A stretch of DNA of 29,414 nt from Actinobacteria bacterium UBA5176. GTDB taxonomy: Bacteria; Actinomycetota; UBA4738. Below, in pieces: positions 8,323 through 14,597 of this stretch. The notes beneath the pieces are model-generated. The model worked only from the letters and a program-made list of their open reading frames with translations. It made no database searches and had not been told where the DNA came from. Every line of letters starts with the position of its first letter. The first letter of the stretch is position 1. Position numbers and translations under genes: made by a program. The stretch lies in contig DHWS01000021.1 of NCBI GenBank assembly GCA_002413305.1, positions 83,147 to 112,560 of the forward strand. The letters run 5' to 3'.

Positions 8323-9342
8323 AAGCTCGGATTGAGCCTCGGCTACTGGGGCGCCCAACCGACGGATTTCATGCCGATGGCTCTGGAGGCCGAGCGGCTT
8401 GGGTTCGATTCGCTGTGGAGCGCGGAGGCCTACGGCTCCGACGCGGTCACCCTGATCACCTGGGCCGCCGCCCGCACCGAACGGATCGGGGTGGGGACGG
8501 CGATCATGCAGATCCCGGCTCGGACGCCCGCCGCCACGGCGATGACCGCCATCACCCTCGACCACCTCACGCACGGCCGGTTCCGGCTGGGCCTGGGGAC
8601 CAGCGGGCCGCAGGTCAGCGAGGGGTGGCACGGGGTGGACTTCGGCAAGCCGCTGGGCCGGACCCGCGAGTACGTCGAGATCGTGCGGGCGATCCTGCGC
8701 CGCGACCGGCCGGTCGAGTACCACGGGGAGCACTACCGGATCCCGCTGGTGGGTGGGACGGGGCTCGGGAAGCCGCTGAAGACGATCGTCCACCCCCTGC
8801 GGTCGGATCTGCCCATCTACCTGGCGGCGATCGGTCCGAAGAACGTGGCCCTGGCCGCCGAGATCGCCGACGGGTGGCTCCCGACCTTCTACGCACCCGC
8901 CCACCACGAGGTGTTCGACGCCTCCATCAACGAGGGCCTGGCGACGGCCGGGCGGGCGCGGGAGTCGTTCGACGTCGCGCCGTTCGCCCCCGTGATCGTC
9001 GGGGACGACGTCCAGTTGTGCCGCGACCTGGTGAAGCCGACCCTCGCGCTGTACGTCGGCGGGATGGGAGCGCGAAGCAAGAACTTCTACAACTCGCTGG
9101 TCCAGCGGTACGGCTACGAGGAGGCGGCCGCGAAGGTGCAGGACCTGTACCTGGAAGGGCGCAAAGGGGAGGCCGCCGGTGCCATCCCCGACGAGCTCGT
9201 GGATGACGTGGCCCTGTGTGGCCCGAAGGGACGCATCGCCGAGCGGTTGCACATCTGGAAGGAAGCCGGCGTGGACACGCTGATCGCCGGCGCGATGCAG
9301 CCCGAAGCCCTCCAGGTGCTGGCCGAAGCCGCCGGGGAGTGA
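8320..9342 (+). CDS. LLM-class F420-dependent oxidoreductase (apparent ATC start)
   Basis: A luciferase-like (TIM-barrel) flavin/F420-dependent oxidoreductase of 340 residues; substrate unknown. It resembles the mycobacterial Rv3520c type: LGYWGAQ near the N-terminus, [45 protein letters not shown] and [17 protein letters not shown]. Relatives begin Met-Lys-Leu-Gly-Leu; here the matching codons are ATC AAG CTC GGA TTG, so the first residue aligns with ATC at 8320, preceded by GGAGG at proper distance. The alternative TTG at 8332 would delete the first beta strand and has no ribosome site. The stop codon abuts the GTG of the following dehydrogenase, so the two likely form an operon. An F420-dependent role is inferred from family, since FMN-dependent members exist. 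Confidence 0.88.
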   Translation: MKLGLSLGYWGAQPTDFMPMALEAERLGFDSLWSAEAYGSDAVTLITWAAARTERIGVGTAIMQIPARTPAATAMTAITLDHLTHGRFRLGLGTSGPQVSEGWHGVDFGKPLGRTREYVEIVRAILRRDRPVEYHGEHYRIPLVGGTGLGKPLKTIVHPLRSDLPIYLAAIGPKNVALAAEIADGWLPTFYAPAHHEVFDASINEGLATAGRARESFDVAPFAPVIVGDDVQLCRDLVKPTLALYVGGMGARSKNFYNSLVQRYGYEEAAAKVQDLYLEGRKGEAAGAIPDELVDDVALCGPKGRIAERLHIWKEAGVDTLIAGAMQPEALQVLAEAAGE

Positions 9343-10308
9343 GTGGTGGGCGCGCTCGATGGGAAGGTCGCGGTGATCACCGGAGCGGGCCGGGGGATCG
9401 GCCGGGGGGAGGCCCTGCTGTTCGCCGCCGAGGGCGCGCGGGTGGTGGTGAACGACCTCGGCGGGGAGTGGGACGGGACAGGGGCCGACCGAAGGGCCTC
9501 CTCGCAGGTGGTCGAGGAGATCCGGGGGGCCGGCGGCGAGGCGGTGGCACATTTCGACGACATCTCCGAACCGAGCGGCGCCGAGTCGCTGCTGAACCTC
9601 GCCCTGGCGACGTGGGGGCGCCTCGACGTGGCGGTGAACAACGCCGGCATCCTGCGCGACAAGATGGTCTTCAACATGGAAGCGGAGGACTGGGACGCGG
9701 TGATGAAGGTCCACCTCCGCGGGCACTTCCTGGTCACGAAGGCGGCATGCGCGCACTGGCGCTCCTTGGCCAAGGCCGGACAGCCGGCCGGTGGGCGGAT
9801 CGTGAACACCTCGTCGACCTCGGGCCTGCTCGGGAACATCGGGCAGTCGAACTACGGGGCGGCCAAGGCCGGCATCGCCGCCTTCAGCTGCATCGTGGCC
9901 ATGGAGGTGCAGCGCTACGGCGTCACGGTGAACGCCATCGCTCCGGGGGCACGCACCCGGATGACCGAGAAGACGTTCGGGGACCTCAGCGTGACCGAGG
10001 GGCAGCTCGACTCGCTGGCCCCGGAGAACGTGGCGCCCCTGGTCGTCTACCTGGCCAGCGATGCCGCCGCCCACATCACCGGGCAGGTCTTCTACGTGCA
10101 GGGCGGCATCATCCAGCTGTACCGGGGCTGGGGTCCGGTCTCGGAGGTCCGGAAGGACGAACGCTGGACGCCGTCGGAGCTGGCGGAACGGATGGGCGAG
10201 CTGTTCGGCGACCGGCCGACGACCTACGCGCCCGACCGGTCGCCCCTCCGGCTGACGGCCGGGATCGAGCCACCGTTCGAATCGCCCCCCACGTCGCCCT
10301 CGGGTTGA
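9343..10308 (+). CDS. Short-chain dehydrogenase/reductase, MFE-2-like hydroxyacyl-CoA or hydroxysteroid type
   Basis: An NAD(P)-dependent oxidoreductase with a Rossmann fold, 321 residues. The cofactor loop is TGAGRGIG (13-20), followed by NNAG (99-102). The catalytic residues Ser158, Tyr171 and Lys175 are in TSSTSG...SNYGAAKAG. The segment VVVNDLGGEWDGTG after beta-2 is the form found in multifunctional beta-oxidation enzyme (MFE-2/HSD17B4) dehydrogenases, and the tail of ~60 residues beyond the core is longer than in FabG. A 3-hydroxyacyl-CoA or steroid substrate is therefore more likely than fatty acid synthesis, but this is inference. GTG at 9343 directly follows the stop of the F420 oxidoreductase; GTG at 9346 is equally possible. 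A GGGGAG run precedes it. The stop lies in the loop of a perfect hairpin. Confidence 0.88.
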   Translation: MVGALDGKVAVITGAGRGIGRGEALLFAAEGARVVVNDLGGEWDGTGADRRASSQVVEEIRGAGGEAVAHFDDISEPSGAESLLNLALATWGRLDVAVNNAGILRDKMVFNMEAEDWDAVMKVHLRGHFLVTKAACAHWRSLAKAGQPAGGRIVNTSSTSGLLGNIGQSNYGAAKAGIAAFSCIVAMEVQRYGVTVNAIAPGARTRMTEKTFGDLSVTEGQLDSLAPENVAPLVVYLASDAAAHITGQVFYVQGGIIQLYRGWGPVSEVRKDERWTPSELAERMGELFGDRPTTYAPDRSPLRLTAGIEPPFESPPTSPSG

Positions 10309-10317
10309 GGGCGACGT
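10291..10317 (+). terminator. Hairpin terminator at the SDR stop codon
   Basis: An 11-bp perfect stem, ACGTCGCCCTC (10291-10301) and GAGGGCGACGT (10307-10317), with loop GGGTT. No T-run follows (CCTTCTC), as is common for actinobacterial terminators. The SDR stop codon (10306-10308) sits at the loop/stem junction. Confidence 0.55.
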
Positions 10318-10416
10318 CCTTCTCCCGGCACTCGCTCTTCGACCGCCGGAAGATACGGCTCCCGCTTCGCTCTGATCTCTCCGCCGGCTCGCCGCCGGAT
10401 GCATCTGCCCAGGTCA

Positions 10417-10443
10417 GGGTATGTCATACCCCTCGTCTAGAGT
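10417..10443 (+). promoter_or_regulatory. Palindromic operator-like site and -10 box before rmuC
   Basis: GGGTATG-T-CATACCC (10417-10431) is a perfect 15-base palindrome. TAGAGT (10438-10443) fits a -10 box, which would place the palindrome across the -35/spacer region. This layout fits repressor binding. The predicted leader to the rmuC ATG is ~45 bases. Confidence 0.4.
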
Positions 10444-10495
10444 TTGGATCGAGGCGCGAGACATCGTGCCTGATGCATGGGAAGAAGGGAGCAGG

Positions 10496-11512
10496 ATGGG
10501 GATCGCCGTCGCCGCAGTGGCGGCTCTGGTCGTGGCGGGCCTGGTCTGGTTCGCGCTGACCGGACTTCGCCGGTCCGTGGAGTCACGGCTCACTTCGACT
10601 GACGAAGAGCTCCGCCGGCTGGCCGAGGCGACCGCCTGGCGTGAGCGCGGAGCCAGCGATGTACGTCAGGAGATCTCCGGTTTCCGGGGCGCCCTGGAGG
10701 AGTTCCGTGCCCGCGAGCAGGAGCGCCGAGCCCGGGAGGAACAGGGGTGGGAGACGCTGCACCGCGTGGCGTCCGTCCTGGCCGGCGGGCAGCGTGCGGG
10801 ACGGGCCGGCGAGAACGTGCTCCGGGAATCGCTGGCCCATCTCCCGCCGGCCATGGTCGTGACGGACTTCCGGGTGAACGGCCGGGTGGTGGAGTTCGGG
10901 CTGGTGCTGCCCGACGGGAAACGGCTGCCGGTCGACTCGAAGTGGCCCGCCGAACGAGAGCTGCTGGCCCTGGCGGAGGCGACCGACCCGGTTGAGCGGG
11001 ACCGGTTGATCCGGGTGGTGGAGCGCACCGTGGCGGAACGGGCACGGGAGGTGGCCGGCTACCGGGACCCGGCGGTCACGGCACCGGTCGGGGTCGCTGC
11101 GGTGCCGGATGCCGCGTACGCGCTGCTCCGGCGGGCCCACGCGGACGCGTACCGGCAGGGCGTCATCGTGATCCCCTACTCGATGGCTCTCCCGGTCCTG
11201 CTGTTCCTGTACACCATCGTGTCCCGGTTCGGCTCTGTGGGCGACGTCGAGGCCTGCCTCGGCGATTTGGCCGCGGCGCTGGACGCTATGGAGGCCGCGA
11301 TCGAGAACAAGGTGGCGAAGGCTTCGGCCATGCTCCGGGGCGGGACCGAGGAGCTCCGCACCGAGGTGGGTAAGGCCCGGACGACGCTCGCCCGCGCCCG
11401 GGACGCTGAGCAGCGCGCGGGGCCGGCGCTGCTGCCGGCAGAGACGGGAGTGGGTGCGGATCTGGGTCTTGGGGACGATCGCCGTCCGCGGCTCGTGGGG
11501 CTTCCGCCGTAG
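10496..11512 (+). CDS. rmuC: RmuC-family DNA recombination protein
   Basis: RmuC proteins limit recombination between inverted repeats and are predicted restriction-endonuclease-fold nucleases anchored to the membrane. This protein has 338 residues. The N-terminal membrane helix is at about 2-24 (IAVAAVAALVVAGLVWFALTGL), followed by a charged coiled coil at ~28-90. The core starts near 97 (GGQRAGRAGENVLRESLAHLP) and holds VVEFGLVLPDGKRLPVDSKWP (split at ~131-151), where Glu133, Asp147 and Lys149 could form the D/E-x-K site. ATG at 10496 was chosen over an upstream ATG at 10421 that lies in a palindrome; it has AAGGGAG just upstream and starts the membrane helix cleanly. It is shorter than E. 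coli RmuC (475). It converges with the broken histidine kinase 21 bases downstream. Confidence 0.85.
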   Translation: MGIAVAAVAALVVAGLVWFALTGLRRSVESRLTSTDEELRRLAEATAWRERGASDVRQEISGFRGALEEFRAREQERRAREEQGWETLHRVASVLAGGQRAGRAGENVLRESLAHLPPAMVVTDFRVNGRVVEFGLVLPDGKRLPVDSKWPAERELLALAEATDPVERDRLIRVVERTVAERAREVAGYRDPAVTAPVGVAAVPDAAYALLRRAHADAYRQGVIVIPYSMALPVLLFLYTIVSRFGSVGDVEACLGDLAAALDAMEAAIENKVAKASAMLRGGTEELRTEVGKARTTLARARDAEQRAGPALLPAETGVGADLGLGDDRRPRLVGLPP

Positions 11513-11533
11513 ATCGCGGATCGCGCGGTGGTG

Positions 11534-13056
11534 CTAGCGGATCGAGCCGGCCGCCGGCGAGGACTGGCCGTTCCCGATGGGAGCGAGCTCCATCGAGTGG
11601 CCTTCCTTCGCCCCGACAGACGGGTGGACCAGAGGAAGCGAGACCGTGAAGGCGGTGCCTTCGTGCTCCCGGCTGGTCACCTCGATCCGTCCACGCAACA
11701 CGTCCACGAGGTTCTTGACCAGGCTGAGCCCAAGCCCGATGCCTCCGTAGCGCCGGGTCGAAGACGAGTCCACCTGATAGAAGCGCTCGAAGATGTGCGG
11801 CAGCTCTGTCTCGGGCATCCCGATGCCACGGTCCCGGACGGTGAACGAGAGGATGCCGCCGGACCCGATCGCCGTCAGGTCGCACGACGTCTCCTCCGGC
11901 GAGAACTTAAGGGCGTTGCCCAACAGGTTCGCCAGGGTCTGGGCGACGTATTGCCGGTCGCTGATGAGGCTCGGCAGGTCGCGCGGGATGGCCATCTGGA
12001 CCCGGGAGGCGCGTGAGCCGAGCCCCTCCACGACTTCTCGGGCGAGGTCGGCGAACGAGAAGGTGGTGATGCTCAGCTTGAACTGCTGGTCCTCCAGATG
12101 TGAGCTGGTCAGCAGGTTCTCGACCAGATGGAACAGCCGGTCGCCCTGCCGTTCGATCGCCTCGAGGAACTCCTCACGCGATGCGTCGTCGCTCGCGAAC
12201 TGCGGCTGCCGGAGCGTCTTCGCGTAACCGATGATCGACGTCAGGGGCGTCCGGAGCTCGTGCGACGCCACCGCGACGAAGTCCCGTTGCAGCCGGTTCA
12301 GCCGCCGCAGCTCGGTGACGGTTCGAAGCTCCCGCCGAAGGAGCTCTTCGGACCGGCGGGCGTCCTCCTCCAGGTGTGCGTTGCGCTCGGCGAGCCTCTT
12401 CGCCACCAGGAACATCACGGGGAACATGACCAGCGAGAGCGCCGCCAGGCAGAGGAGCATCGTGAGGAGCACGGTCCGGAACAGCCGGTCGCTCTGTCGC
12501 TGGATGCCGGCGTAATCCTGGTACAGCTCGGCGACGGCCACGGGCTTGCTCCCGGGCGCCGAACCCTCCAGCCGGAGCGGAACGTACGTCTCGAACAGCT
12601 TCGGCGCCAGCGCCCGCTCGAACGTGTTCTCGGGCTCGGTCAGGTTCGAGACGCCCGCCTCGACGCCACCCCCAAAGGCGATCTCCAGGTCGCCATCGAA
12701 CGAGATCGGCGGCCGTCCAGTCGCGGTTCGTCGGAGAACAGCACGGTCCCGTTGTGGCTCCAGATCTTCAGCCGGACCACGGGCGCTATCAGCACGCGCG
12801 AGCGGACGAAGCCCGCCAGCGTCCGGTATCGTTCGCTCCGCGCCGGGATCGGCGCGGTGACGTCCCGGACGGTGAGCTCGTGGCTGAGGATCGCTTCGGT
12901 CACGAACTGCGCGTGGAACGTGGCGGAGGCCTCCCGTTGCTGGCGGATCAGCCTCGACACCACGATCGATGCCGTGGTGCCGATCACCGCCAAGGCCACG
13001 AGAGCGCTCACCCCCAGCTGGATGAGCAGTCGCGACATCCCGGGAGTGCGTCTCAT
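11534..13056 (-). pseudogene. Sensor histidine kinase, split by a one-base frameshift
   Basis: A membrane two-component sensor kinase read in two frames. The 5' part (13056 to ~12709) has a membrane helix at residues ~10-33 and an extracellular segment ending NGTVLFSDEPRLDGR. The 3' part continues in another frame from ~12706 (ISFDGDLEIAFGGGVEAG, then FETYVPLRLEG), has a second membrane helix (LLTMLLCLAALSLVMFPVMF), and a full kinase: H-box SHELRTPLTSIIGYAK (His codon 12260-12262), N-box LANLLGNALKFSPEE, DRGIGMPE, IFERFYQVD and GGIGLGLSLVK. Adding one base between 12706 and 12712 restores ~507 residues. Without it the 5' frame stops at 12640, and the 3' part could start only at GTG 12541, losing the sensor. 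No HAMP is evident, and no response regulator is adjacent. It may be a real mutation or a base-calling error in CGGCGGCC. Confidence 0.8.
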
Positions 13057-13166
13057 GTCGGGTCTGTTATCGGACGAACCTCGGGTGGGCTACATCGGGA
13101 AGGCCGAATATGCCGGTCCGAGCCGGCCGCCGACACGGGCGGCGCCAAGCCCCGGCCTGTGGGCTT

Positions 13167-13188
13167 CCGAACGGGGTTCGGCTAGTCT
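13167..13188 (+). promoter_or_regulatory. Leaderless promoter with dyad before the PIG-L deacetylase gene
   Basis: TAGTCT (13183-13188) fits TANNNT and lies exactly 7 bases before the ATG at 13196; no Shine-Dalgarno sequence is present. Directly upstream, CCGAAC-GGG-GTTCGG (13167-13181) is a perfect 6-bp dyad in the -35/-10 spacer and could be an operator. Its 3-base centre differs from the 4-base centre of LexA boxes. Confidence 0.48.
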
Positions 13189-13195
13189 CGTTCCC

Positions 13196-13966
13196 ATGAA
13201 CGTCGAACGCGCCATGGTCATCTTCGCCCATCCCGACGACGCGGAGTTCGGCACTGCCGGCACGGTCGCCTCCTGGGCCCGGTCGGGTATCGAAGTCGCC
13301 TACGTCTGCGTGACCGACGGGTCTGCCGGTTCGAACGAGCCCGGTGTGGTGCGCGAAGAGCTCGCCGAGATCCGGATGGCCGAGCAGCGCGCGGCGTGCG
13401 ATGTTCTGGGCGTGGAAGACCTGACCATCGTCGGCATCCAGGACGGCTACGTCGAGCTCACGCTGGATCTCCGCCGGGCTCTGACCCGGGAGGTCCGCCG
13501 GTTCCGGCCCGATGTCCTGGTGGCCCCGGACCCCACGCGATACTGGGACGACAGCCGCAGCTATATCAACCACATCGACCACCGCACCGTTGGTCAGGCC
13601 TGCATGGCGGTGGCCAACCCCGACTCTTCGACCCGGCCGATGTTCCCCGAGCTGCTCGCCGAGGGCTTCGAACCGCACGAGCTGCCCTACCTCTGGATCG
13701 GGACGTTCGGGGCCGAAGCGGACACCTACATCGACATCACCGAGACCATCGAGACGAAGATCGAAGCCCTCCGCTGCCACAAGAGCCAGATCCACGACTG
13801 GCCGGTGGATGAGTGGATCCGCGACCGGGCCCGCGAGCGGGCGGAGGGACACGGGTTCGAGTACGCGGAGGCCTTCAAGACGTTCAAGCTCCGCGAGCGC
13901 GAAGAGGAACGCCGGCAGGCAGACGAAGCCAGCGCCGGCGACAGCGGAGGACAGGGGCGGGGATGA
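13196..13966 (+). CDS. PIG-L/LmbE-family zinc deacetylase
   Basis: A zinc-dependent N-acetylglucosaminyl-type deacetylase of 256 residues. The metal and catalytic motif AHPDDAEFG is at 11-19 (His12, Asp14, Asp15), and the third ligand motif HIDH is at 126-129. Family members act on GlcNAc-inositol (MshB), mycothiol conjugates (Mca), bacillithiol precursors or glycopeptides; the AHPDDAEFG start is closer to general LmbE/BshB-type members than to MshB, and the substrate cannot be told. The C-terminal ~40 residues are highly charged (REREEERRQADEAS) and probably helical or disordered. ATG at 13196 follows a TANNNT box by 7 bases. The stop overlaps the ATG of the next gene (ATGA), so the DUF5319 protein is co-translated. 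Confidence 0.88.
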   Translation: MNVERAMVIFAHPDDAEFGTAGTVASWARSGIEVAYVCVTDGSAGSNEPGVVREELAEIRMAEQRAACDVLGVEDLTIVGIQDGYVELTLDLRRALTREVRRFRPDVLVAPDPTRYWDDSRSYINHIDHRTVGQACMAVANPDSSTRPMFPELLAEGFEPHELPYLWIGTFGAEADTYIDITETIETKIEALRCHKSQIHDWPVDEWIRDRARERAEGHGFEYAEAFKTFKLREREEERRQADEASAGDSGGQGRG

Positions 13967-14538
13967 GCATGGACGACGACGAATCCCTCGATGAGGGCGA
14001 AGACCCGTCGGAGAACGTCTCCGGGGACGACGACGACGCCGACCCCGCGCAGCCACTCTCGCCCGACGAGCGGGAGAGCGTCGAAGCCGACCTCGAGGAT
14101 CTCGATTCCATGCGCACCGTGTTCGAGGCGCAGGGGGCCAAGGGCGTCGTGATCGCCTGCAGCGAGTGCGGCTCGAACCACTTCTACGGATGGGAGCTGC
14201 TCCGGGAGAGCCTCGAACATATGCTGGCCACCGGCGAGCCGCGGATGCACGAGCCCGCCTATCAGCCGCGTGAGGACGACTACGTCGTGTGGGACTACGG
14301 CAAGGGGTACGTGGACGCGCTGGCCGACGCCGGCCTGGAGGGCGGCTCACGGGTCCCGATCACCCGGTGCGCGTGGTGCGACACGCCGGTCGAAGCGCAC
14401 TTCGCGTTCTGCCCCTCCTGCGGCCGTCCGATGGCGGTGGTACGGCTGTTCCGCGAGCTCCTGGGCCGCGGTCTGGACGAACGCGACGTCCGGTCGCTCC
14501 TGCTGCGGGCGGGGTTCGAACCGTTCGGGATCGACTGA
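13963..14538 (+). CDS. DUF5319-family zinc-ribbon protein
   Basis: A 191-residue protein of an actinobacterial family with unknown role. The first ~48 residues are very acidic (DDDESLDEGED, GDDDDADP) and likely disordered. The family core follows: VFEAQGAKGVVIACSECGSNH (split at ~54-73), then HEPAYQPREDDYVVWDYGKGY (split at 96-116). Cysteines pair as Cys66/Cys69 and, near the C-terminus, Cys136/Cys139 and Cys150/Cys153, the latter forming a zinc ribbon. Relatives usually end shortly after the WDY-GY segment, so the ~75-residue ribbon tail may be a lineage feature. It overlaps the PIG-L gene by four bases (ATGA). The acidic start plus zinc ribbon suggests a protein- or nucleic-acid-binding adaptor, which is inference only. 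Confidence 0.8.
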   Translation: MSMDDDESLDEGEDPSENVSGDDDDADPAQPLSPDERESVEADLEDLDSMRTVFEAQGAKGVVIACSECGSNHFYGWELLRESLEHMLATGEPRMHEPAYQPREDDYVVWDYGKGYVDALADAGLEGGSRVPITRCAWCDTPVEAHFAFCPSCGRPMAVVRLFRELLGRGLDERDVRSLLLRAGFEPFGID

Positions 14539-14597
14539 GCGAGCCGCCCCGGAACCCTCGACCGCGCGCCAGGGTGACCGGGTCCGCGTGCCTTCAG

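Noticed and set aside
8313..8336. GTG-initiated seven-codon frame after GGAGG before the F420 oxidoreductase
   Set aside because: Too close to the ribosome site (no spacing) and encodes no recognisable peptide; chance overlap with the true start region.
10275..10283. GTTCGAATC resembling a tRNA T-arm
   Set aside because: No acceptor stem, anticodon arm or CCA context around it; it lies inside the SDR coding end.
7795..10404. A minus-strand open frame of ~870 codons opposite the F420 oxidoreductase and SDR
   Set aside because: Low-complexity composition and no motifs; both plus-strand genes carry clear catalytic motifs.
10421..10423. ATG as rmuC start
   Set aside because: It lies within the palindrome, has no ribosome site, and would put 25 polar residues before the membrane helix; ATG 10496 is better supported.
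14539..14597. Weak ACCCT/AGGGT inverted repeat between the DUF5319 gene and ligD
   Set aside because: Five-base arms with a long loop; not enough for a terminator call.
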